Source of the DNA: Candidatus Aalborgicola bjergmarkensis
Lineage (GTDB): Bacteria > Pseudomonadota > Gammaproteobacteria > Burkholderiales > Burkholderiaceae_C
NCBI GenBank assembly: GCA_016708725.1
Contig: JADJFE010000030.1
Coordinates: 124,001-188,000 of the forward strand
Direction of reading: 5' to 3'
DNA: 64,000 bases
The notes below the pieces were generated by a model. The model saw only the letters and a list, made by a program, of their open reading frames with translations, searched no databases and was not told where the DNA came from. The position numbers and the translations under genes were made by a program. This document shows, one piece after another, positions 16,984-24,938 of this stretch. Numbering within the stretch: the stretch's first letter is position 1; every line of letters starts with the position of its first letter.

Positions 16984-17337
16984 TTAGCCGGGTGGCAGGT
17001 GGCGCGTCAAGTCCATGCTGTCGTGCAACAACCTGAGAACATCAATCACGTTTTGATCCTGCGAACAATGGGCGCGAAACACCACAAAATGCCGACCCGC
17101 TCGACCCTTGCGCGCCACATGCAGCATGTAGATGCCGGGCGCGAAGTCGCCTAGAGCCTTGCTGCCGATGATGTCCGGGCCAGCGCTCAACTCCTGCAGC
17201 GCAGCGTCTATGGTTTTGGCATAAACCCGTGCCTGGGCGTGGCCAAACCTGGCGGCTGTCCAGCGCACAATGCTTTTGAAATCTGCGTTCGCAGCAGCAC
17301 CTTTGCGAACAATCCAGAGTGCAGGCGCAGGTTCCAC
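16984..17337 (-). CDS. parE: ParE/RelE-family toxin
   Basis: The product is 117 residues with the ParE-type layout: W.RKGAAANADFKSIVRWTAARFG.AQARVYAKTIDAALQEL, then the strand region GIYMLHVARKGRAGRHFVVFRA. It starts at GTG 17337, whose G is also the last base of the TAG stop of the antitoxin gene, a one-base overlap typical of coupled TA pairs. ParE toxins inhibit DNA gyrase, while related RelE-type proteins cut mRNA. The conserved aromatic and arginine positions here do not let me decide between the two. It is downstream of its antitoxin, the usual parDE order. Confidence 0.8.
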   Translation of the reverse strand: MEPAPALWIVRKGAAANADFKSIVRWTAARFGHAQARVYAKTIDAALQELSAGPDIIGSKALGDFAPGIYMLHVARKGRAGRHFVVFRAHCSQDQNVIDVLRLLHDSMDLTRHLPPG

Positions 17338-17615
17338 TATTCGCTCAACACTTCGTCAGTTAGCGCTGCCAGATGGGCACTTAGCGCAGCGGGTGTGTCA
17401 AAACTCTGAAAATTACCGGCATCAAAGTCTGCAATACCGACATGGATGGCTGCACGCAGCGCTTCCAGCCGCCGCTCGTATTCCAGATCGCGGCGCTCTA
17501 TCAACCGCAGCCCTTCACGCAAAACCTCGCTTGCATTTTGATAGCGGCCTGTATGGACCAGATGGTCTACCAACTGGCTTTGGTGGTCTGTTAGAACAAC
17601 ATTGCGGGTAGGCAC
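17337..17615 (-). CDS. parD: ParD-family ribbon-helix-helix antitoxin
   Basis: The product is 92 residues: PTRNVVLTDHQSQLVDHLVH, then TGRYQNASEVLREGLRLIERRD, the classic ParD/CopG ribbon-helix-helix N-terminus with the ASEVLREGLRL helix. A C-terminal tail for toxin binding follows. It should repress its own promoter in the 78-base gap before metG. It is the first gene of a two-gene toxin-antitoxin operon. Confidence 0.87.
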   Translation of the reverse strand: MPTRNVVLTDHQSQLVDHLVHTGRYQNASEVLREGLRLIERRDLEYERRLEALRAAIHVGIADFDAGNFQSFDTPAALSAHLAALTDEVLSE

Positions 17616-17693
17616 GGCGTACTCCCTTCAAAAGGTATTGATCTGCTATTGGCAGAATTGGCAGATTATGCCAATTTTGCGGATGCGCCGGGC

Positions 17694-19832
17694 CTAGTGG
17701 ATGCGCATGCCAGGCGTAGCACCCGGCCAGGGGTTCAGTATGTAGATGCCGGGGTGCTTGGCCTCGTCTGCGTGGCTGGCAGCCAGCACCATGCCTTCGC
17801 TGATGCCAAATTTCATCTTGCGCGGCGCCAGATTGGCAACCATTACCGTGAGCTGGCCCACCAGCTGCTCGGGTTGGTAGGCGCTGGCGATGCCGCTGAA
17901 GACATTGCGCAGTCTGGACTGGCCTGCGTCGTCGGTTTCGCCCACGTCCAAGGTCAGGCGCAGGAGTTTGTTCGAGCCTGAAACGGCCTCGCATTGCACG
18001 ATTTTGGCAATGCGCAGGTCGATTTTGGCAAAATCGTCGATGCCGATGGTCGGTGCCAGTGCTTCGTTTGCGGGCGTGCGGGCAACTCCGGTAGCGGCAA
18101 TTGATATGTTTTTAGTAGCTGATCCCGCATGTTCCACGGGGTCTGCAGCGGCAAACAGTGCTTCAAGTTGCCCTGCGTCAACGCGGGAAACCAGGTGTTT
18201 GTAGTCGCCAATGGTGTGCCCTGCGGGCAACGCGGCATCGGCCAGGGCAAAAGTCAAGGGGGGGCTGTTCAGGAACGCTTCCACCTTGAGCGCCAGGGCG
18301 GGCAGAACCGGCTTGAGGTAGATGGTCAGCAGGCGGAATGCTTCGATACAGACGGTGCAGACATCGTGCAATCGCTCCTCCATGCCAGGCTTCTTGGCCA
18401 GTTCCCAGGGTTTGTTGGCGTCTACATAGACGTTTACCTTGTCAGCCAGCAGCATGGTTTCGCGCAGGGCCTTGGAAAACTCGCGTGCTTCGTACATCTG
18501 CGCAATCGGTTCCTGGCTTTCGCGCAGCGTGTCCAGCAAGCCGCTGCCGTCGGGTGAAATGGCACCGAGCTTGCCGGCAAAACGTTTGCTGATGAAGCCT
18601 GCGGCGCGTGAAGCAATGTTGATGTATTTGCCCACCAGATCGGCATTGACGCGCGTCATGAAGTCTTCGGGGTTGAATTCGATATCTTCGTTGCGCGGTG
18701 TGAGCTTGGTTGCCAGGTAGTAGCGCAGCCATTCCGGGTTCATGCCCAGACTCAGGTATTTGAGCGGGTCCAGCCCCGTACCCCGGCTTTTGCTCATTTT
18801 TTCGGCATTTACTGTCAGGAAACCGTGCACAAAAACGGCGTTGGGTGTCTTGCGGCCACTAAAGTGCAGCAGAGCGGGCCAGAACAGGGTGTGGAAGGTG
18901 ATGATGTCCTTGCCAATAAAGTGGTATTGCTCGGTCGCCGGGTCCGCCAGAAAGGCTTTAAAGTCGGCCTCACCCTGGCGTGCGTCGCCTGCGAGTTTGG
19001 CAAAGCGGTTTTGCAAGGAGGCCAGGTAGCCAATGGGCGCATCCAGCCAGACATAAAAATACTTGCCCGGTGCATCGGGAATTTCAATGCCGAAGTAGGG
19101 CGCGTCGCGGCTGATGTCCCAGTCGCCAAGTTCACGGTGACCGGAGTCATTGGGGTTGAGCCATTCCTTGATCTTGTTGTAGACCTCGCTTTGCAGGTGG
19201 CCATACTCGCTGGTCCAGGCGTCGAGAAATTCGACGCAGCGCGGGTCAGACAGGGCAAAGAAATGGTGTTCCGAATCGCGCAGCACGGGTGTTGCGCCGC
19301 TCAGGGCCGAGTAGGGGTTTTTCAATTCGGTTGGTGAATAGACTGCGCCGCAGTTTTCGCAGTTGTCACCGTACTGGTCTTTACTGCCACACTTGGGGCA
19401 TTCGCCCTTGATGAAGCGGTCGGGCAGAAACATGTTCTTTTCGGGGTCAAAGAACTGTGCGATCACACGGGTCTTGATGAGTCCCTCTTTTTTCAGACAG
19501 CGGTAGATGTCTTGCGCCAGGTGGTGGTTTTCTGGAGCGTCGGTGGAGTGCCAGTTGTCAAAGCTGATGAGGAAGCCGTCCAGATACGGTTTGCGCCCGG
19601 CGGCAATATCGGCCACAAACTGCTGCGGGGTTTTGCCGGCCTTCTGGGCTGCGATCATGATGGGTGCGCCGTGCGCATCGTCGGCGCAGACAAAGTGCAC
19701 CTGGCTGCCATGCATGCGCTGAAACCGTACCCAGATGTCGGCCTGGATGTACTCCATGATGTGGCCGATGTGGAAGTTCCCGTTGGCGTAGGGCAAGGCG
19801 GTGGTGACAAAGAGTTGGCGTGGGCGTGGCAT
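17694..19832 (-). CDS. metG: Methionyl-tRNA synthetase
   Basis: The product is 712 residues. It charges tRNA-Met with methionine in the cytoplasm. The class I signatures are intact: HIGH at residues 21-24 and KMSKS near 345-350. A zinc knot CPKCGSKDQYGDNCENCG sits in the connecting domain. The anticodon-binding helical domain runs to about 560, and a C-terminal EMAPII-like tRNA-binding domain (DDFAKIDLRIAKIVQCEAV) spans about 605-712, as in long bacterial MetRS. The linker between them (around residues 565-582, EHAGSATKNISIAAT) is encoded by a copy of a short dispersed repeat of this genome inserted in frame. The gene is read away from aceA, with about 217 bases between the two starts. Confidence 0.97.
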   Translation of the reverse strand: MPRPRQLFVTTALPYANGNFHIGHIMEYIQADIWVRFQRMHGSQVHFVCADDAHGAPIMIAAQKAGKTPQQFVADIAAGRKPYLDGFLISFDNWHSTDAPENHHLAQDIYRCLKKEGLIKTRVIAQFFDPEKNMFLPDRFIKGECPKCGSKDQYGDNCENCGAVYSPTELKNPYSALSGATPVLRDSEHHFFALSDPRCVEFLDAWTSEYGHLQSEVYNKIKEWLNPNDSGHRELGDWDISRDAPYFGIEIPDAPGKYFYVWLDAPIGYLASLQNRFAKLAGDARQGEADFKAFLADPATEQYHFIGKDIITFHTLFWPALLHFSGRKTPNAVFVHGFLTVNAEKMSKSRGTGLDPLKYLSLGMNPEWLRYYLATKLTPRNEDIEFNPEDFMTRVNADLVGKYINIASRAAGFISKRFAGKLGAISPDGSGLLDTLRESQEPIAQMYEAREFSKALRETMLLADKVNVYVDANKPWELAKKPGMEERLHDVCTVCIEAFRLLTIYLKPVLPALALKVEAFLNSPPLTFALADAALPAGHTIGDYKHLVSRVDAGQLEALFAAADPVEHAGSATKNISIAATGVARTPANEALAPTIGIDDFAKIDLRIAKIVQCEAVSGSNKLLRLTLDVGETDDAGQSRLRNVFSGIASAYQPEQLVGQLTVMVANLAPRKMKFGISEGMVLAASHADEAKHPGIYILNPWPGATPGMRIH
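18105..18138 (+). repeat. Dispersed repeat copy inside the metG linker
   Basis: On the plus strand the sequence TTTTTAGTAGCTGATCCCGC followed by ATGTTCCACGGGG closely resembles the copy at 55456-55487 (TTTGAGTAGCTTATCCCGC, ACGTTCCATGAGG). It keeps the metG frame open and adds residues to the flexible linker. Confidence 0.55.
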
Positions 19833-19907
19833 GGGGCGTGGATTCCTGGCAGGGAAGGTGAAAAACTGCGGGTGATTTTAGACCGCAGACCAGGGGTTGA
19901 AAAAATT

Positions 19908-19955
19908 ATGTCTTATATAAGACATAAGATTGGATATGTGTCTTATATAAGACTA
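19908..19955 (+). promoter_or_regulatory. Two operator-like palindromes upstream of aceA
   Basis: ATGTCTTATATAAGACAT (19908-19925) is a perfect 18-base palindrome. A second copy, GTGTCTTATATAAGACTA (19938-19955), shares the 14-base core GTCTTATATAAGAC. The centres are 30 bases apart, about three helical turns, so dimers would bind on the same DNA face. They lie between the divergent metG and aceA genes, nearer metG (about 95 bases before aceA). They probably control isocitrate lyase by a carbon-source-responsive repressor or activator. Which regulator family binds is not known from the sequence. Confidence 0.65.
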
Positions 19956-20049
19956 GAATGGCGCCCTTGGCCGGAAACGGTCGAATTTGCAAATGTTTTG
20001 CAAGTGTTTTGCAGGTAATGCCAACTTTTCTATTACGGAGTTCCCCCTT

Positions 20050-21366
20050 ATGACGACTCAAACCCGTGAACAACAAATCGCTGCCCTCGAAAAAGACTGG
20101 GCTACCAACCCACGCTGGAAGGGCGTCAAGCGCGGCTATTCGGCTGCTGATGTCGTGCGTCTGCGCGGCAGCATGCCCATCGAGTACACGCTGGCCAAAC
20201 GCGGGGCCGAGAAGTTGTGGGAAAAGGTCAACGGTGGTGCCAAGAAGGGCTATGTCAACGCTTTCGGTGCGATCACTGCCGGTCAAGCCATGCAACAAGC
20301 CAAGGCTGGTCTGGAAGCCGTGTATTTGTCCGGCTGGCAGGTAGCAGCGGATGGCAATACGTCTGAAACCATGTACCCGGATCAGTCGCTGTATGCCTAC
20401 GATTCTGTGCCTGCCATGGTGCGGCGCATCAACAATACCTTCAAGCGCGCCGATGAAATTCAGTGGTCACGCGGCATCGAACCGGGCAATAAGGACTTCA
20501 TCGACTACTTCTTGCCCATCGTTGCCGACGCAGAAGCCGGTTTTGGCGGTGTGCTCAATGCGTTTGAGCTGATGAAGAACATGATTGCCGCCGGCGCTGC
20601 CGGCGTGCACTTTGAAGACCAGTTGGCTGCGGTGAAAAAATGCGGTCACATGGGCGGCAAGGTGCTGGTTCCGACGCAAGAAGCCTGCGAGAAGCTGATC
20701 TCTGCGCGTTTTGCGGCTGACGTCATGGGCGTGCCGACCATTGTGCTGGCGCGTACCGACGCCGAGGCTGCCAATCTGTTGACTTCCGATCACCACCCCA
20801 ACGACAAGCCATTTTTGACCGGCGAGCGTACCCCGGAAGGTTTCTACCGCGTCAAGAACGGTCTGGAGCAGGCCATCAGCCGTGGCGTGGCGTATGCGCC
20901 TTACGCCGATCTGGTGTGGTGCGAAACCGGCGTGCCAGACATCGGCTTTGCCCGTGAATTTGCCCAAGCCGTTCTCAAGGCCTGCCCTGGCAAGTTGTTG
21001 TCTTACAACTGCTCGCCGTCTTTCAACTGGAAGAAAAACCTCAACGACAAGCAGATCGCCACGTTCCAGGAAGATCTGTCGGCGCTGGGCTACAAGTACC
21101 AGTTCATCACTTTGGCCGGTATCCATATCAACTGGTTCAATACCTTCCAGTTTGCCCATGCGTATGCACGTGGCGAAGGCATGAAGCACTACACCGAAAT
21201 GGTGCAAGAGCAAGAGTTTGCCGCGCGCGACAAGGGTTACACCTTTGTATCGCACCAGCAGGAAGTCGGCGCTGGCTACTTCGACGACGTGACCACGGTG
21301 ATTCAGGGTGGATCTTCCAGTGTGAAAGCCTTGACCGGCTCGACCGAAGAAGAGCAATTCCACTGA
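20050..21366 (+). CDS. aceA: Isocitrate lyase
   Basis: The product is 438 residues. It splits isocitrate into glyoxylate and succinate, the first step of the glyoxylate shunt for growth on acetate or fatty acids. The active-site loop KKCGHMGGK is present with its catalytic Cys near residue 198. SGWQVAADGN, ARTDAEAANLL and NCSPSFNWKK are also conserved. The start is set at ATG 20050, MTTQTREQQIAALEKDW, behind ACGGAG; the frame could extend upstream to 19987 but lacks a ribosome site. No malate synthase gene is present here. Two palindromes upstream indicate specific regulation. Confidence 0.97.
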   Translation: MTTQTREQQIAALEKDWATNPRWKGVKRGYSAADVVRLRGSMPIEYTLAKRGAEKLWEKVNGGAKKGYVNAFGAITAGQAMQQAKAGLEAVYLSGWQVAADGNTSETMYPDQSLYAYDSVPAMVRRINNTFKRADEIQWSRGIEPGNKDFIDYFLPIVADAEAGFGGVLNAFELMKNMIAAGAAGVHFEDQLAAVKKCGHMGGKVLVPTQEACEKLISARFAADVMGVPTIVLARTDAEAANLLTSDHHPNDKPFLTGERTPEGFYRVKNGLEQAISRGVAYAPYADLVWCETGVPDIGFAREFAQAVLKACPGKLLSYNCSPSFNWKKNLNDKQIATFQEDLSALGYKYQFITLAGIHINWFNTFQFAHAYARGEGMKHYTEMVQEQEFAARDKGYTFVSHQQEVGAGYFDDVTTVIQGGSSSVKALTGSTEEEQFH

Positions 21367-21374
21367 GTCGCAGG

Positions 21375-21428
21375 GTAGGTCAGGTTTCAACCTGACCGTC
21401 GGGATCGTCGGGATAAATCCCGACCTAC
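21375..21428 (+). repeat. REP-like palindrome downstream of aceA
   Basis: GTAGGTCAGGTTTCAACCTGAC and GTCGGGATAAATCCCGACCTAC are combined in one imperfect palindrome, GTAGGT...ACCTAC at the ends with two inner hairpins. This form is a common extragenic repeat in betaproteobacteria and may also end or stabilise the aceA transcript. Confidence 0.6.
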
Positions 21429-21481
21429 GGTGTCGTCTGGTGTAGTACAGCGTAGAATCCTGCGCTCCCGGCTTCCCATTC

Positions 21482-21510
21482 AAAAGCGCGGCATCAACCC
21501 GCGCTTTTTC
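21482..21510 (+). terminator. Rho-independent terminator-like hairpin just before thrS
   Basis: AAAAGCGCGG-catcaac-CCGCGCTTTT followed by T is a ten-base-pair stem with a U run. It is only 19 bases before the thrS ATG, so it either ends transcription arriving from aceA or acts as an attenuator in the thrS leader. Confidence 0.75.
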
Positions 21511-21528
21511 ATTTTGGTATCCTTTCAC

Positions 21529-23439
21529 ATGATTCAAATTACCCTTCCTGACGGTTCGCAACGTGAATACCCTGCGCCTTTGACGGTGGCGGATGTGGCC
21601 GCGTCGATTGGCGCAGGTCTTGCCAAGGCGGCATTGGCGGCCAAGGTGAATGGCAAGGTCGTGGATACCAGTTTCACCATTGACACCAGCTGCGATCTGG
21701 CCATCATCACCGCCAAGGATGCCGATGGGCTGGAAGTTATTCGCCACTCCACGGCGCACTTGCTGGCTTATGCGGTCAAGGAGTTGTTTCCAGAAGCGCA
21801 AGTCACCATTGGGCCGGTGATCGAGCATGGGTTTTACTATGACTTTTCGTTCAAACGCCCCTTTACGCCGGAAGATTTGACGGCCATCGAAAAGAAGATG
21901 ACGGCACTGGCTGCGCTGGACGAACCGATCATGCGGCGGGTGTTGCCGCGTGACGAGGCAGTCGCGTATTTCAAAGGCTTGGGTGAGCATTACAAGGCGG
22001 AAATCATCGCTGGCATTCCCGCTGGCCAGGATGTATCGCTGTACCGCGAAGGCAAGTTTGAAGACCTGTGCCGGGGGCCGCACGTGCCCAGTACGGGCAA
22101 ACTCAAGCATTTCAAACTGATGAAAGTGGCCGGCGCGTATTGGCGTGGCGACCACCGCAATGAGATGCTGCAACGTATTTACGGCACGGCCTGGGCCAGC
22201 AAGGAAGCGTTGCAACAGCATTTGACCATGTTGGAAGAAGCGGAAAAACGCGACCACCGCAAACTGGGGCGCGAACTTGATCTGTTTCACATCGACGACC
22301 ATGCGCCGGGGCTGGTGTTCTGGCACCCCAAGGGCTGGACCTTGTGGCAATGCGTGGAGCAGTACATGCGCCAGGTGTACCGGGACAATGGGTATCTGGA
22401 AGTCAAGGGGCCGCAGATCATTGACAAGAGTTTGTGGGAAAAGACCGGGCACTGGGACAAGTACCGTGAAAACATGTTCGTCACCGAATCGGAAAAGCGC
22501 GAATACGCCTTGAAGCCGATGAACTGCCCAGGGCATATCCTGATATTCAAACAGGGCATCAAGAGCTACCGGAACTTGCCTTTGCGTTATGGCGAGTTTG
22601 GCAACTGCCACCGCAACGAACCCTCGGGCGGTTTGCACGGCATCATGCGTGTGCGTGGCTTTACCCAGGACGATGGCCATATTTTCTGTACCGAAGAGCA
22701 GATATTGTCCGAGTGCGTGGACTACACCGCACTGTTGCAAAAGGTGTACGCGGACTTTGGCTTCAAGAACATCATTTACAAGATTGCGACCCGACCGGAA
22801 AAGCGCATTGGCACAGACGAAAGCTGGGATCGGGCCGAGGCTGCGCTGGTGGAGAGTTTGAAGGCGTCGGGTTGCGATTTTGAAATTTCACCGGGCGAGG
22901 GCGCTTTTTATGGTCCCAAAATCGAGTACACCTTGAAAGATGCCATTGGCAGGCATTGGCAGTGTGGGACCATCCAGGTCGATTTTTCCATGCCGGAGCG
23001 TCTGGATGCGGAGTATGTGGGCGAAGATGGCGCGCGCCACCGTCCGGTCATGCTGCACCGTGCGATTGTGGGCAGTCTGGAGCGTTTCATTGGTATTTTG
23101 ATCGAGGAAAGCGCTGGCGCGCTGCCAGTTTGGCTTGCTCCCGTGCAGGTTTCGGTGCTTAATATCACGGATGCACAGGCGGAGTATGCCAAATCTGTGG
23201 CTAAAATGCTGAAAAATCAAGGGTTTAGGGTCAACCTGGATCTGCGGAACGAAAAAATCACCCTTAAAATACGCGAGCATTCGATGCAAAAGCTGCCGTA
23301 TCTGCTGGTCGTAGGCGACAAGGAAATGGCAGCCCAGGCCGTCGCAGTGCGCGCCCGGGGCGGTCAAGACCTCGGAACAATGTCCCTTGATGCTTTTGTG
23401 CAAAAAATCGGCAGCGATGTTGTCAATAGATCGCTTTAG
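21529..23439 (+). CDS. thrS: Threonyl-tRNA synthetase
   Basis: The product is 636 residues, the usual bacterial length. The N-terminal TGS domain (MIQITLPDGSQREYPAPLTV) is followed by the editing domain with HSTAHLLAYAVKELFP (HxxxH). The class II catalytic core has MNCPGHILIFK, whose Cys is one ligand of the active-site zinc, and motif 3 PVMLHRAIVGSLERFIGILI. A C-terminal anticodon-binding domain follows. The ATG at 21529 fits homologues; the frame continues upstream through the terminator hairpin and is not used. It is the first gene of the conserved thrS-infC-rpmI-rplT-pheS-pheT-ihfA set. In E. coli ThrRS represses its own mRNA, and the leader here is too short to judge. Confidence 0.97.
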   Translation: MIQITLPDGSQREYPAPLTVADVAASIGAGLAKAALAAKVNGKVVDTSFTIDTSCDLAIITAKDADGLEVIRHSTAHLLAYAVKELFPEAQVTIGPVIEHGFYYDFSFKRPFTPEDLTAIEKKMTALAALDEPIMRRVLPRDEAVAYFKGLGEHYKAEIIAGIPAGQDVSLYREGKFEDLCRGPHVPSTGKLKHFKLMKVAGAYWRGDHRNEMLQRIYGTAWASKEALQQHLTMLEEAEKRDHRKLGRELDLFHIDDHAPGLVFWHPKGWTLWQCVEQYMRQVYRDNGYLEVKGPQIIDKSLWEKTGHWDKYRENMFVTESEKREYALKPMNCPGHILIFKQGIKSYRNLPLRYGEFGNCHRNEPSGGLHGIMRVRGFTQDDGHIFCTEEQILSECVDYTALLQKVYADFGFKNIIYKIATRPEKRIGTDESWDRAEAALVESLKASGCDFEISPGEGAFYGPKIEYTLKDAIGRHWQCGTIQVDFSMPERLDAEYVGEDGARHRPVMLHRAIVGSLERFIGILIEESAGALPVWLAPVQVSVLNITDAQAEYAKSVAKMLKNQGFRVNLDLRNEKITLKIREHSMQKLPYLLVVGDKEMAAQAVAVRARGGQDLGTMSLDAFVQKIGSDVVNRSL

Positions 23440-23539
23440 ATCGCTTGTTTGAGGAATTGTTTTGTCTGCCGGCGTGGATACTGCGGCAGCAGCTATATTT
23501 TTTATAGTTTTTATTGTTTTTTGTGTAAAGGATTGAACC

Positions 23540-24136
23540 ATCGCTACTGAATTTCGTGACCGTCGTCACCGTGAAGAACGTAAACACCGTCTGAACCGGG
23601 AAATCATGGCCCCGGAAGTTCGTCTTACAGGCCAGGAAAATGAACCCTTGGGCGTCGTCAGCTTGTCGGAAGCGTTGCGCTTGGCTGGCGAGCAGGACGT
23701 TGATCTGGTAGAAATTTCCGCTACAGCCACACCGCCCGTTTGCCGTTTGATGGACTATGGCAAGTTCAAGTACCAGGAGCAAAAAAAGGCTGCGGAAGCG
23801 AAAGCCAAGCAAACGGTAATTGAAATCAAGGAAATCAAATTCCGTCCAGGCACCGATGACGGTGACTACAACATCAAGATGCGCAATATCAAGCGCTTCC
23901 TGGCGGAGGGTGACAAGTGCAAGATCACTTTGCGTTTTCGCGGGCGCGAAATCACGCACCAGGAAATTGGCATGGCCTTGCTCAATCGCATTCGGGCCGA
24001 TTTGACCGATTTGATCATGGTGGAGCAGTTCCCCAAGCTCGAAGGGCGGCAGATGATCATGATGATCGCCCCCAGCAAGAAAAAACCGGCAGCCAAGGCG
24101 ACTGGTGCGGATTCGGTCGCGGGGGCGACTACCTAA
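23540..24136 (+). CDS. infC: Translation initiation factor IF-3, AUC start
   Basis: The product is 198 residues. IF-3 binds the 30S subunit, keeps the subunits apart and checks the start codon. The conserved N-terminus ATEFRDRRHREERKHRLNRE begins directly after an ATC codon at 23540, with AAAGGAT upstream at a normal distance. No ATG, GTG or TTG lies at the right place; the first in-frame ATG at 23606 would remove 22 conserved residues. IF-3 genes are known to use rare AUU or AUC starts so that the factor limits its own synthesis, and that is the inference here. Both IF-3 domains are complete, followed by a low-complexity tail (KKKPAAKATGADSVAGATT). Confidence 0.95.
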   Translation: MATEFRDRRHREERKHRLNREIMAPEVRLTGQENEPLGVVSLSEALRLAGEQDVDLVEISATATPPVCRLMDYGKFKYQEQKKAAEAKAKQTVIEIKEIKFRPGTDDGDYNIKMRNIKRFLAEGDKCKITLRFRGREITHQEIGMALLNRIRADLTDLIMVEQFPKLEGRQMIMMIAPSKKKPAAKATGADSVAGATT

Positions 24137-24234
24137 TTGCTTGCCAACCAACGGCAAGATAAGTGGCTCGGGGCCAACAAGGCTGAAAATCGTTTTCAGA
24201 CGCCTCACGAGCACAATTGAAAAGGAGCATACCA

Positions 24235-24438
24235 ATGCCCAAAATGAAGACCAAGAGCGCAGCGAAGAAGCGCTTTCGCGTTCGTCCGGGTGGCACCGTC
24301 AAGCGCGGTCAAGCCTTCAAACGTCACATTCTGACCAAGAAGACCACCAAAAATAAACGCCATTTGCGTGGAATGACTGGAGTTCATGCGTCCGATATGG
24401 GTCGTATGGCACAGATGCTTCCCGGCTGTGGTATTTGA
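24235..24438 (+). CDS. rpmI: 50S ribosomal protein L35
   Basis: The product is 67 residues, MPKMKTKSAAKKRFRVRPGG... with the basic composition and KRGQAFKRHILTKKTTKNKRHLRG core of L35. The start at 24235 sits behind AAAGGAG. An ATG 18 bases earlier in the same frame lacks homology. It is co-transcribed with infC and rplT. In E. coli, L20 represses this unit. Confidence 0.97.
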   Translation: MPKMKTKSAAKKRFRVRPGGTVKRGQAFKRHILTKKTTKNKRHLRGMTGVHASDMGRMAQMLPGCGI

Positions 24439-24463
24439 TTAACGACGAACAAGGAGAAACACA

Positions 24464-24823
24464 ATGTCTCGTGTCAAACGTGGTGTAACGGCTCACGCCC
24501 GCCATAAAAAAGTTCTGGCCCTTGCGAAAGGTTTTCGTGGTCGCCGTGGTAATGTTTTCAGGATTGCTAAAGAAGCGGTCATGAAGGCCGGGCAATACGC
24601 CTACCGGGATCGTCGTACCAAAAAGCGCGTCTTTCGCCAACTGTGGATTGCGCGTATCAATGCGGCTGCACGTCAGTGCGGCCTGACCTACAGCCAGTTC
24701 GCCAATGGTTTGAAGAAGGCCAATATCGAGATTGACCGCAAGGTGCTGTCCGATATCGCCGTTCACGACATGGCGGCCTTTGCGGGTATTGTGCAGCAGA
24801 TCAAGGCTCGGCTTGCTGCCTGA
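24464..24823 (+). CDS. rplT: 50S ribosomal protein L20
   Basis: The product is 119 residues, MSRVKRGVTAHARHKKVLAL, with a basic N-terminal arm and a globular C-terminal domain (RINAAARQCGLTYSQFANGL...). L20 binds 23S rRNA early in 50S assembly and in several bacteria represses the infC-rpmI-rplT mRNA. The ribosome site AAGGAGA is strong and lies 26 bases after rpmI. Confidence 0.98.
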   Translation: MSRVKRGVTAHARHKKVLALAKGFRGRRGNVFRIAKEAVMKAGQYAYRDRRTKKRVFRQLWIARINAAARQCGLTYSQFANGLKKANIEIDRKVLSDIAVHDMAAFAGIVQQIKARLAA

Positions 24824-24873
24824 TCCCCGCTGTGTGGCGCTTCTCTTTTGAGAGCTGCTCTCGCAAGTAGATC

Positions 24874-24907
24874 AAGGGCTAGCGCATAAAAGCACTAGCC
24901 CTTTTTT
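24874..24907 (+). terminator. Terminator or attenuator between rplT and pheS
   Basis: AAGGGCTAG-cgcataaaagca-CTAGCCCTTTTTT is a strong stem with a U run, 32 bases before pheS. In E. coli pheST is controlled by attenuation at this place, but no Phe-rich leader peptide is visible here. The stretch at 24850-24880 also belongs to the dispersed AGCTGCTCTCGC repeat family, so the hairpin may have been brought in by that element. Confidence 0.75.
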
Positions 24908-24938
24908 CATGGATTCAAGAACTCGAACGCGATAACGT

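Noticed and set aside
20467..22740. 757-codon minus-strand open frame across aceA and thrS.
   Set aside because: It is antisense to two certain essential-type genes and crosses their boundary.
24824..24938. A pheM-like leader peptide for pheST attenuation.
   Set aside because: No short frame with several Phe codons precedes the hairpin. The stretch looks like a dispersed repeat.
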